Assembly: GCA_036567985.1 (NCBI GenBank)
Contig: DATCTK010000016.1
Span: 62,001 to 126,000, forward strand
Source of the DNA: SZUA-229 sp036567985
GTDB taxonomy: Bacteria; Pseudomonadota; Gammaproteobacteria; SZUA-229
Length of the DNA stretch: 64,000 nt
Direction of reading: 5' to 3'
A program made the translations under genes and the position numbers. The notes below the pieces were generated by a model. That model did no database searches. It saw only the letters and a list, made by a program, of their open reading frames with translations, and was not told the origin of the DNA. Shown in pieces: positions 1-7,656 of the stretch (the first letter of the stretch is position 1; each line of letters starts with the position of its first letter).

Positions 1-798
1 CGAGGTAATGGAATATATTTATGGAACACCCCCGGATCGGTTGTGGAGAACAACCGGATTCGCTATGGCCGTGATGGCATCTTTGTAACCACCAGTCGCG
101 ACAATATTTTCAGGGGCAATATCATGCGTGACCTGCGTTTTGCAGTACATTATATGTATACACAGGACAGCGAAGTCAGTAACAATGTCTCTATTAACAA
201 CCATGTTGGCTATGCACTGATGTTTTCAGACCGCATCAATGCCTATGGAAATCAGTCAATCGCCGACAGCGAACGCGGCCTGTTTTTTAATTATGCCAAC
301 TATTCGGTTATACAGCATAACCAGGTAACCGGCGGTACGGAAAAATGTGTGTTTATCTATAACGCCAACTACAACCAGATTAATAACAATGCATTCGAAG
401 GCTGTGAAATCGGTGTGCATTTTACCGCTGGTTCTGAAAAAAATACGATTTATGAAAACGCCTTTATCAATAATCGAACCCAGGTAAAATACGTGGGCAC
501 ACGGGAAATTGAATGGTCAGAACAGGGACGCGGCAATTACTGGAGTGATAACACCGCATTCGATATTAACAAGGACAGCATCGCCGATCACGCCTACCAG
601 CCAAATGACCTGGTAGACCAGATTGTATGGCGACACCCGATGGCAAAACTACTGCTTAACAGCCCGGCGGTACAGGTATTGAAATGGGCGCAGTCAGAAT
701 TTCCCGGCCTGCATCCGGGTGGCGTGACTGACAGTTATCCCTTAATGAAGCCTCCTGTGCTTCCGATTAACCCCTATAAAGATTTAATGCATGAGTGA
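1..798 (+). CDS. nosD: NosD, periplasmic nitrous oxide reductase maturation protein (3' part)
   Basis: The frame is open from the first base, so the 5' end lies outside the window and 265 codons are visible. The product is a right-handed beta-helix (CASH/NosD) protein: short repeats rich in N, G and I such as NNVSINN and YNQINNNAFEGC recur about every 20-24 residues, typical of parallel beta-helix rungs. NosD works in the periplasm with the NosFY ABC transporter to build the copper-sulfur CuZ site of nitrous oxide reductase NosZ. The gene overlaps nosF by 8 bp and heads nosD-nosF-nosY-nosL, so the family call is firm. NosZ itself is presumably upstream of the window. Confidence 0.93.
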   Translation, partial: RGNGIYLWNTPGSVVENNRIRYGRDGIFVTTSRDNIFRGNIMRDLRFAVHYMYTQDSEVSNNVSINNHVGYALMFSDRINAYGNQSIADSERGLFFNYANYSVIQHNQVTGGTEKCVFIYNANYNQINNNAFEGCEIGVHFTAGSEKNTIYENAFINNRTQVKYVGTREIEWSEQGRGNYWSDNTAFDINKDSIADHAYQPNDLVDQIVWRHPMAKLLLNSPAVQVLKWAQSEFPGLHPGGVTDSYPLMKPPVLPINPYKDLMHE

Positions 799-1744
799 GA
801 CAAGTGCTGTCAGCAGAGACATTATTGATATCAATAATGTCAGTAAGGCCTACGCGGGCAATAGCGTACTGAATAATATCAATCTTCAGATTAATTCCGG
901 TGAATGTATCGTATTAATTGGCCATAACGGCGCGGGCAAAACTACGCTGATGAAGTTGATGCTGGGGTTGACGCGCCCCACCTCTGGCCAGATTAACGTG
1001 CTCGGCAATAATCCTGCCTTCAGTGCAAAAACTGCGCAACATCAGTCACTTGGTTATCTTCCGGAAAGTGTCGCCTTTCACGAAGCCATGACCGGTCGTG
1101 AGCTGATGCACTTTTATTCACGCCTGAAAGGTTCGCCGCGCACAGAATGTGATCGGCTGCTGGATCTGGTTGGTCTGGCAAAAGCTGCAAACCGGCGCAT
1201 CGGCACCTACTCCAAGGGCATGCGGCAACGGCTGGGTCTGGCACAGGCAATGCTGGGCAATCCTCGCCTGCTGTTTCTGGATGAGCCCACCACCGGACTG
1301 GATCCCCAGTTACGCCAGCAGTTTTATGAACTGATAGAACAGCTGCATCAACAGGGCACCACCTCGATTATTTCATCCCACGCACTGAATGAAGTCGAAG
1401 CCCGCGCTGATCGTTTTATTATTATGAAAACCGGCAGTATGATAGCGAGTGGCAGTTTGCATGAACTTTACCAGCAGGCTGCCCTACCCGTGCAATTCAG
1501 CCTGCAAACAGCCGATAATCGGGCTGCTGAAATAGCCGACCGGCTTGCTTCACTCAGCGGTGTTTCATCGCTTGAAATTAATCAGGTGCAAGCGAACAAA
1601 ATAAAACTGTCGTGCAACACACAGCACAAGATGCAGTTGTTACGGCAGTTGACTACGGCCGATACAGACATTATCGATATCAATATCATGCCACCCCAGC
1701 TGGATGAGATTTACCGCTATTTTATGCAGGACAGACCGCAATGA
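791..1744 (+). CDS. nosF: NosF, ABC transporter ATPase for NosZ maturation
   Basis: A 317-residue ABC ATPase. Walker A is GHNGAGKT at residues 44-51, the signature region YSKGMRQR begins at residue 140, and Walker B LLFLDEPTTGLDP sits around 160-172 with the catalytic Glu at 165. The ~100-residue C-terminal extension is usual for ABC-2 type exporters. With NosY it forms the transporter that supplies NosD in building the copper-sulfur centre of nitrous oxide reductase. Its start lies inside the end of nosD and its stop overlaps the nosY start by 4 bp (ATGA), indicating translational coupling. Context separates it from generic drug or export ATPases. Confidence 0.95.
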   Translation: MSETSAVSRDIIDINNVSKAYAGNSVLNNINLQINSGECIVLIGHNGAGKTTLMKLMLGLTRPTSGQINVLGNNPAFSAKTAQHQSLGYLPESVAFHEAMTGRELMHFYSRLKGSPRTECDRLLDLVGLAKAANRRIGTYSKGMRQRLGLAQAMLGNPRLLFLDEPTTGLDPQLRQQFYELIEQLHQQGTTSIISSHALNEVEARADRFIIMKTGSMIASGSLHELYQQAALPVQFSLQTADNRAAEIADRLASLSGVSSLEINQVQANKIKLSCNTQHKMQLLRQLTTADTDIIDINIMPPQLDEIYRYFMQDRPQ

Positions 1745-2571
1745 AGATGCTGTGGATAATTGCACACAAGGAGCTGCGCGACGGCATCCGTAATCGCTGG
1801 ATAGCAGCGGCCATTATGCTGCTGGGTACACTGGCACTGGCCCTGTCACTGCTGGGTTCTGCACCCACCGGTTCGATTCGCGCCAGCTCGCTGGACATTA
1901 TGGTAATCAACCTGGCCAATCTCAGCGTTTACCTGATTCCACTGATTGCACTGATGCTGTCCTATGACAGCCTGGTGGCGGAATTTGAACGCGGCACCAT
2001 GTTACTGCTGCTCACCTACCCGATTGCACGCTGGCAAGTGGTTATGGGCAAGTTTGTGGGCCATGCGCTGATTCTGTTTATGGCCATATTTCTCGGCTAT
2101 GGCGGCGCGGTACTGATACTGCTGGCCAGCGGCCAGGCCGATATTGCCGGCTGGCAGGCCTATCTCAGCATGATGCTCAGCTCACTATTACTGGGCTGCG
2201 TATTTATCGCGCTGGGCTACCTGCTGAGTATTCTGGTGAAGGAGCGTGCCACCGCAGCCGGCAGTGCCATCGCGCTCTGGCTGATCTTTGTGGTGCTCTA
2301 CGACCTGCTGCTGTTCGGCCTGCTACTGCTCGATGACCAGCAGATCATCAGTCAACAGGTACTCAGCATGCTGATGCTTGCCAGCCCCACGGACAGCTAT
2401 CGCCTGATCAATCTAAGCCTGTTTGAAGAGGTTCGTCACGCCAGCGGCATCAGTGCGCTGGTTAGCGACAATGCAGGCCTCAGCGCCAGCCTGTTAAGCG
2501 GAGTGATGGTGCTATGGCTGCTTGTACCACTTGCCGCGGTATTGCTTATTTTTCAGCGCAGAGAACTGTAA
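1741..2571 (+). CDS. nosY: NosY, ABC-2 type permease for NosZ maturation
   Basis: A 276-residue inner-membrane protein with about six hydrophobic segments (roughly residues 22-42, 58-76, 105-130, 140-163, 173-198 and 250-270). It opens with MKMLWIIAHKELRDGIRNRW, typical of ABC-2 permeases. It pairs with NosF, whose stop it overlaps by 4 bp, and the pair drives assembly of the NosZ copper cluster via NosD. The usual nosDFY order makes the identification secure even though permeases of this family diverge strongly in sequence. Confidence 0.93.
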   Translation: MKMLWIIAHKELRDGIRNRWIAAAIMLLGTLALALSLLGSAPTGSIRASSLDIMVINLANLSVYLIPLIALMLSYDSLVAEFERGTMLLLLTYPIARWQVVMGKFVGHALILFMAIFLGYGGAVLILLASGQADIAGWQAYLSMMLSSLLLGCVFIALGYLLSILVKERATAAGSAIALWLIFVVLYDLLLFGLLLLDDQQIISQQVLSMLMLASPTDSYRLINLSLFEEVRHASGISALVSDNAGLSASLLSGVMVLWLLVPLAAVLLIFQRREL

Positions 2572-2622
2572 TCGCTAACTGCAACCATGACCCTGCATTG
2601 TGAACCTGTCTGGAGACATTGA

Positions 2623-3138
2623 ATGAGAAAATCGACTTTAACACGCTGGCTTATACCCACCCTGACATGTGCTGTACTGCTGGGCGCTGTTGGCTGTGAG
2701 AAACAGCCCGCCACTGCCACGCCGGAGCCACACACCCTCACCCGTGAGGCCAGTGGTTATTACTGCCTGATGACGGTGGTCTACCACAATGGGCCCAAAG
2801 GCCATATTATATTGTCCGATGGCAAGGTTAACTGGTTCACCTCGGTACGCGATACCATCGCCTTTACCCTGTTACCGGAAGAGCCTAAAAATATCGCGGC
2901 AATTTATGTCAATGATATGAGCGACGCCAACTGGGACAACCCCGGTGAAGATAACTGGATCGATGCCCGCAGCGCCTGGTATGTTATTGATAGCAAATTA
3001 ATGGGCGGCATGGGTGCACCGGAAGCGGTACCCTTTTCCAGCCAGCAAAGTGCACAGGCGTTTACGCAGAAACACGGTGGCAAGGTGTTGGCCTTTAAGG
3101 ATATTCCGCGTGACTATATTCTTGAATCAGCCGACTGA
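2623..3138 (+). CDS. nosL: NosL, copper-binding outer-membrane-type lipoprotein
   Basis: A 171-residue lipoprotein. The N-terminus has a basic start, a hydrophobic stretch and a lipobox ending in Cys near residue 25 (GAVGC). The NosL signature follows: YYCLMTVVYHNGPKGHI, with the CxM-type metal-binding residues and the GPKGHI turn. NosL binds Cu(I) and hands it to the nitrous oxide reductase assembly machinery. It lies 51 bp after nosY, the usual last position of the nos operon. A GGAGA Shine-Dalgarno sequence sits a few bases before the ATG. Downstream, ctaB is convergent. Confidence 0.93.
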   Translation: MRKSTLTRWLIPTLTCAVLLGAVGCEKQPATATPEPHTLTREASGYYCLMTVVYHNGPKGHIILSDGKVNWFTSVRDTIAFTLLPEEPKNIAAIYVNDMSDANWDNPGEDNWIDARSAWYVIDSKLMGGMGAPEAVPFSSQQSAQAFTQKHGGKVLAFKDIPRDYILESAD

Positions 3139-3179
3139 TCCATTTGGAATATTCATTATAAAAACCGCGGGTATCAACT

Positions 3180-4091
3180 TTATACAAACAGGTAATAGAT
3201 AACCCGCGCATAGTGATCCAGCAGCAGAAACGCAAACAGCGCACTCAGGTAGAAAATCGAGTAACTGAATGTTTTCATGGCATGCAAATCACTGTCGCCG
3301 GTGCGATACAGTTTCACCGCATGGTAAATAAAGCCGATCCCCAGGCTCAGCGCACCGGCAAAATAAATCAGCCCGGTCATCTGAATCACAAACGGCATCA
3401 GCGTCACCGACAGCAGCAGCATGGTGTATAACAGAATGTGAAACTTGGTAAACACAATGCCGTGGGTCACCGGCAACATGGGCAGACCGGCACGGGCATA
3501 TTCATCACGGCGTTTAATCGCCAGCGCCCAGAAGTGTGGTGGCGTCCAGACAAAGATAATCAGAAACAGCAACAGCGCCTCGGTATTCACCTCGCCGGTC
3601 ATCGCCGCCCAGCCCAGCATCGGTGGTGCCGCACCGGCCGCGCCACCCAGCACAATATTCTGCGGTGTGCTGCGCTTAAGGAACATAGTGTAAATCACTG
3701 CGTAACCCACCAGGGAGGTCAGGGTCAGCAAGGCGGTCAGCGGGTTGGTCCAGGTCAGCAGAATCACCATGGAAATCACCGCCAGCGACAGCGCAAACAG
3801 CAATGCTGAACGGGAACTCATTTCGCCCTGTGGCAATGGCCGCTTATGGGTACGTTCCATCACCACATCAATGCGTTGATCTACCCAGTGATTAAGTGCC
3901 GCACCGGAAGCCGAAGCCAGGCCAATGCCGATAGTGGCTGCAATAAAGGTATCCAGCGGCAGCGCGCCCTGGGTAGATAACAGCATGCCCACGATGGCGG
4001 TGAACACAATCAGAAAAACCACCTTGGGTTTACATAGATTGTAATATTTACGCCAGTTGCCAGAAACAGAATGCAGAGCGAGTACGGTCAT
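3180..4091 (-). CDS. ctaB: Protoheme IX farnesyltransferase (heme O synthase)
   Basis: A 303-residue UbiA-family prenyltransferase with about nine membrane segments. The first Asp-rich motif reads NHWVDQRIDVVMERTHKR and the second conserved loop reads FVWTPPHFWALAIKRRDEYARAG. Both are diagnostic of CyoE/CtaB rather than menaquinone or ubiquinone prenyltransferases. It converts protoheme to heme O in the inner membrane. Its start overlaps the end of ctaA by 4 bp, so heme O made here goes straight to heme A synthase. Together they indicate an aa3-type cytochrome oxidase encoded elsewhere; no oxidase subunit genes lie beside the pair. Confidence 0.96.
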   Translation of the reverse strand: MTVLALHSVSGNWRKYYNLCKPKVVFLIVFTAIVGMLLSTQGALPLDTFIAATIGIGLASASGAALNHWVDQRIDVVMERTHKRPLPQGEMSSRSALLFALSLAVISMVILLTWTNPLTALLTLTSLVGYAVIYTMFLKRSTPQNIVLGGAAGAAPPMLGWAAMTGEVNTEALLLFLIIFVWTPPHFWALAIKRRDEYARAGLPMLPVTHGIVFTKFHILLYTMLLLSVTLMPFVIQMTGLIYFAGALSLGIGFIYHAVKLYRTGDSDLHAMKTFSYSIFYLSALFAFLLLDHYARVIYYLFV

Positions 4092-5149
4092 AGCGACCTC
4101 CGGGAAGTATTTGGGTTTGTTGGAACGGGGTTACGGGTGGATGACAAACTGTAATTAATCAGTAACAGGCCCAGCAACAGCAGTGCCGCGCCGGCATTGT
4201 GGGCCACCGCAATCGGTATGGGTAATACCAGCAACACATTGGCAATGCCCAGTGAAATCTGCAAGCCGAGCAGGAACAGCAACAACCACGCCTGTTTACG
4301 CAGCACAGACTGTTGCTTGAGCAGCAACAGGAATCCCAGCGTCAGCAGTACCAGCGTGGTCAGCAGAGCGCCCACACGGTGCATAAAATGCACGGTGACA
4401 CCTGCGGCCAGCGACAGGGTTCCACCCTCGTAATTCACCGACGTATCTTTAAAGAACACAAAGGCCTCGTCGAAGTCCAGTTGCGGCAGCCACTGACCCT
4501 GACAGGTGGGAAAATCCGGACAATACAGCGCCACATAGTTGGTGCTGGTCCAGCCACCGAGAAAAATCTGTAACGCCAGCACCGGTACCGACAACCTGGC
4601 CAGCCAGCGCACGGCAGCGCCTGTGCGCACCTGCTGCAGTTGTGAAAGCCAGGGCCTGCTGTGTTTGATCAGCACCCAGAACAACAACGCCAGGGTGAGT
4701 AAGCCCGCCAGCAGATGCAGGGTGACTATGGTCGGATGCACCAGCTGGGTCACTGTCCACATACCGAGCATGCCCTGAAAAATAACCAGGCCCACCAGAA
4801 GTACCGGCAGTATTAGCTGCTGCCCTTCAGCTTTACGATTACGCCAGGCCAGATAAGCCATGCCGATAATCAGCAGGCCAAGAAAACTGGCAAAGTAGCG
4901 ATGAATCATTTCTTTCCAGGCTTTGGCAGAATCCACTTCTACATGAGGATAGGCATCACGTGCCAGCGAGAGCTCCTGTGCATCCTTGGGTGCGGTGATC
5001 TTGCCAAAGCAACCGGGCCAGTCAGGACAGCCAAGGCCCGCATCGGAAAGACGCACATAGGCACCGAGTATAATCACAATGAATGCCAGACTACATGCGG
5101 CCAGACTAATGCGTTGAAATGCCTTACTGTACAAAGATGCGCTACTCAT
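4088..5149 (-). CDS. ctaA: Heme A synthase (COX15/CtaA family)
   Basis: A 353-residue polytopic membrane protein with about eight transmembrane helices. Near the N-terminus it has YVRLSDAGLGCPDWPGC and in the middle YCPDFPTC, the two cysteine-containing loops of bacterial heme A synthases. Conserved His residues lie in the helices (IHRYFAS, LVHPTIVTLHL, HFMHRVG, AHNAGA). It oxidises heme O to heme A. The open frame extends upstream to a GTG at 5194. I placed the start at the ATG at 5149 because this is where family similarity begins; neither start has a clear ribosome site. It is divergent from the SCO gene across about 200 bp. Confidence 0.93.
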   Translation of the reverse strand: MSSASLYSKAFQRISLAACSLAFIVIILGAYVRLSDAGLGCPDWPGCFGKITAPKDAQELSLARDAYPHVEVDSAKAWKEMIHRYFASFLGLLIIGMAYLAWRNRKAEGQQLILPVLLVGLVIFQGMLGMWTVTQLVHPTIVTLHLLAGLLTLALLFWVLIKHSRPWLSQLQQVRTGAAVRWLARLSVPVLALQIFLGGWTSTNYVALYCPDFPTCQGQWLPQLDFDEAFVFFKDTSVNYEGGTLSLAAGVTVHFMHRVGALLTTLVLLTLGFLLLLKQQSVLRKQAWLLLFLLGLQISLGIANVLLVLPIPIAVAHNAGAALLLLGLLLINYSLSSTRNPVPTNPNTSRRSL

Positions 5150-5368
5150 TTGTAATGGGGGTTTCAAGCATGCTAGCTGATTGGCAGAATGCACGCAATT
5201 GAATCTACTTGTTATCAGATAAGCTCAGATTTTGTTATCGTTTGTTAATATTATGAAATAATGATTCACCTATGTGCCAGATTTAAAATAGTAAATTAAG
5301 GTTGAGCTGTTATAGTCTGATAGCTGAACTGTAACAACAAGCCACGGCAACCCCTACGAGTAAGAGAT

Positions 5369-6016
5369 ATGAGCAAAATACAAAACCGCCTGATACTGAT
5401 CATCGCCGCTATTGCCGCCATGGCTGGCGGACTCTGGCTGGCGCAGGTGAATCCACCTCCACAGCAGGACACACCACGCATTCAGGGCGCGATTTACCCC
5501 CAGGCAAAACATATCGAAAACTTCAGCTTGCTGAACCAGGACAACCAAACTTTTAACAAAAATAATTTACAGGGTCAGTGGAGCCTGCTGTTTGTTGGCT
5601 ACACACTCTGTCCGGATATCTGCCCCACCACGCTCACCCTGATGAGTGAAGTTTACTGGGAACTTAAAGACCAGGAACTGGAACCTCCCGCTATTATTTT
5701 TCTTTCCATTGACCCGAAACGGGATACCGTAGATGTGGTAAAAAAATACGTTGAGTATTTCAATAAAGATTTTATCGGCCTCACCGGTGAGTCAAAACAA
5801 ATTGCACAGCTCACGCGTAACCTGAATGCGGTATATCGCAAAGCACCCGGACTTGAGGGTGAAATAACTGAAGATGATTACCTGATGGATCACAGCTCCG
5901 CGTTAATGCTGATTAATCCGGATGGTGATTTACAATCGATTCTCACAGCACCCCATTCAATCCGAGGTGTTATTGACAGCCTGCTTAAATCACAGAGTTA
6001 TTACGAGGCCTTATAA
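5369..6016 (+). CDS. SCO1/SenC-family copper chaperone
   Basis: A 215-residue protein with one N-terminal membrane anchor (about residues 7-26) and a thioredoxin-like domain on the outer face. The copper ligands are present: CPDIC at residues 81-85 and His in MDHSS at residue 175. SCO proteins deliver or reduce copper for the CuA centre of cytochrome c oxidase. Its position divergent from the heme A genes supports that role. Because the nos operon is near, a contribution to the CuA site of NosZ is possible, but nothing in the sequence shows it. Complete length for the family. Confidence 0.93.
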   Translation: MSKIQNRLILIIAAIAAMAGGLWLAQVNPPPQQDTPRIQGAIYPQAKHIENFSLLNQDNQTFNKNNLQGQWSLLFVGYTLCPDICPTTLTLMSEVYWELKDQELEPPAIIFLSIDPKRDTVDVVKKYVEYFNKDFIGLTGESKQIAQLTRNLNAVYRKAPGLEGEITEDDYLMDHSSALMLINPDGDLQSILTAPHSIRGVIDSLLKSQSYYEAL

Positions 6017-6211
6017 AACCGGTGCTGTAACTGAATTGTTATAAACTTATTAGCATTTATACTGTCCGATTGTATTAATTATTGGTGACTGGAAAACCAG
6101 CTTAACTTATCGACTTAACTAAATTAATATAAATAATTATCAGCCAGTTGAGCCGTCGGAATCAGCAGATTTCAAATACATTTATCTAAAGCCATTACAC
6201 AGGAGACAACT

Positions 6212-6499
6212 ATGTCAAACGAAGGTTATCACGAACCGATTAATGAAATATCCGATGAAACACGTGACATGCACCGCGCCATTACCTCGCTGATGGAAGA
6301 ACTGGAAGCGGTTGACTGGTACAACCAGCGAGTTGACGCCTGCAAGGACGATGAACTGCGCGCCATCCTGATTCATAACCGCGATGAAGAAAAAGAACAT
6401 GCCGCCATGGTGCTGGAATGGATACGCCGCAAGGACCCGAAAATGGATCATGAATTGAAGGATTACCTGTTTACCGACAAGCCAATCGCCCACAAATAA
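6212..6499 (+). CDS. Encapsulated-ferritin-like protein (EncFtn), short form
   Basis: A 95-residue, all-helical protein that follows the encapsulated ferritin family closely: HRAITSLMEELEAVDWYNQR, then HNRDEEKEHAAM and LEWIRRKDP. By alignment with my memory of the Rhodospirillum rubrum protein, the ferroxidase-site residues Glu30, Glu60 and His63 and the nearby Tyr37 are all present. EncFtn forms a decamer that oxidises Fe(II), normally inside an encapsulin shell. Here the protein stops at YLFTDKPIAHK, right where the known protein continues into its linker and shell-targeting peptide, and no encapsulin gene follows. Strong AGGAG ribosome site; single-gene unit closed by a terminator. Confidence 0.88.
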   Translation: MSNEGYHEPINEISDETRDMHRAITSLMEELEAVDWYNQRVDACKDDELRAILIHNRDEEKEHAAMVLEWIRRKDPKMDHELKDYLFTDKPIAHK

Positions 6500-6510
6500 A
6501 CTGCGAGCAT

Positions 6511-6547
6511 ATAAAACGGCGGTTGTATCTTACAGCCGCCGTTTTAT
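6511..6547 (+). terminator. Hairpin terminator after the EncFtn gene
   Basis: A perfect 12-bp stem (ATAAAACGGCGG with its complement) around a 13-nt loop begins 12 bp after the EncFtn stop codon. The 3' arm ends in TTTTAT. Because the A and T tracts lie inside the stem, it could work in both directions, ending secF transcripts arriving from the other side. Confidence 0.8.
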
Positions 6548-6582
6548 ATACCTGCCGTGAAGGCTTGAACCCTTAGAAGCTT

Positions 6583-6690
6583 AAAAGAAAACGCGAACAA
6601 CGCAAATGTACGCGAATAAACGCAAAGGCCATATAAGGTTTTTGCAATCGCGTTTATTTGCGTTGTTTGCGTTCATTCGCGTTTTCTTTT
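6583..6690. repeat. AACGC palindrome, subtype A, copy 1
   Basis: An inverted repeat with arms at 6583-6626 and about 6649-6690 and a ~22-nt spacer. The outer ends read AAAAGAAAACGCGAA on both sides. Inside, each arm is a run of about four ~10-bp units of the type AACGC(G/A)AAT(A/G). It fills the gap between the EncFtn terminator and the end of secF. The same element recurs at 35.6, 50.9, 54.9 and 62.4 kb. Confidence 0.9.
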
Positions 6691-6705
6691 GCTTTAGTCT
6701 AACTG

Positions 6706-7647
6706 TCAGGGCAATTCATCTGCATCCTGGCTGTCTTCCTTAACCACTTCAAGAAAGTCGACCTTGCTGACACCCATCATAATCAGGCTGTTGCCCGCAA
6801 CGTAAATAGAAGAGTAAGTACCGATAAACACACCCACAATCAACGCAAAGGCAAAGGCGTTAATCACCTCACCACCCAGCAGATACAGTGCGAACAGCAC
6901 CAGTAAGGTGGTTAAAGAGGTCATAATCGTACGTGCCAGTGTCTGGTTGATTGAGGTATTAAGAATTTCAGATGGCGTTCCCTTGCGTTGAGACCTGAAA
7001 ATTTCACGAATACGGTCCAGCACCACCACCGTGTCATTCAGGGAATAACCAATTACTGCCAGGATCGCTGCCAGCACGGTCAGGTCAAATGCAATCTGGG
7101 TCACGGAAAATACACCCACGGTGATTACCACGTCGTGTACCAGTGCCAGGATCGCGGCCACTGCAGACTTCAGCTGAAAGCGCAGCCCCACATAAACCAT
7201 AATTGCAAACAGCGCAATCAGCATCGCCAGGCCACCCTGCTCTCTTAACTCTTCACCCACCTGTGGCCCGACAAATTCAATACGGCGCATTTCCACCGTA
7301 TCGGTGCTGGAGTTTTTAAGGATGCCCAGCACCTCATCGGAGATACTGGCACTGTTAACCCCTTCCCGTGGCGCGATACGCACCAGCACATCCCTTGAGG
7401 TACCAAAGTGCTGCACCACCGCATCGGAATACTCGCTGTTTTCCAGTGCTTCACGCAGTGCGCCAAGCTCAACCGGTTTGCTATAACCGGCTTCAATTAA
7501 ATAACCGCCGGTAAAATCTATACCCAGATTCAACCCTTTTGAGTACAGGCTGAAAACGGAAATCAGAATAAGCAGTGCGGAAAGCCCCAGCGCAAGATTA
7601 CGCTTGCCGAGAAAGTCGATACTGGTTTTAGTTGATGTTATTTGCAT
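6706..7647 (-). CDS. secF: SecF, protein export membrane subunit
   Basis: A 313-residue membrane protein with six transmembrane segments and one large periplasmic loop after the first. The motif LGIDFTGGYLIEAGYSK follows the first helix, and RIREIFRSQRKG lies in the cytoplasmic loop, both typical of SecF. With SecD and YajC it uses the proton gradient to pull translocating proteins through SecYEG. The gene starts 9 bp after secD, so the two are cotranscribed. Full length. Confidence 0.97.
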   Translation of the reverse strand: MQITSTKTSIDFLGKRNLALGLSALLILISVFSLYSKGLNLGIDFTGGYLIEAGYSKPVELGALREALENSEYSDAVVQHFGTSRDVLVRIAPREGVNSASISDEVLGILKNSSTDTVEMRRIEFVGPQVGEELREQGGLAMLIALFAIMVYVGLRFQLKSAVAAILALVHDVVITVGVFSVTQIAFDLTVLAAILAVIGYSLNDTVVVLDRIREIFRSQRKGTPSEILNTSINQTLARTIMTSLTTLLVLFALYLLGGEVINAFAFALIVGVFIGTYSSIYVAGNSLIMMGVSKVDFLEVVKEDSQDADELP

Positions 7648-7656
7648 GCTTTTCGC

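Noticed and set aside
6583..6690. CRISPR array or tandem satellite
   Set aside because: Units are ~10 bp without unique spacers, arranged as inverted arms and dispersed singly over the chromosome; no cas genes are present.
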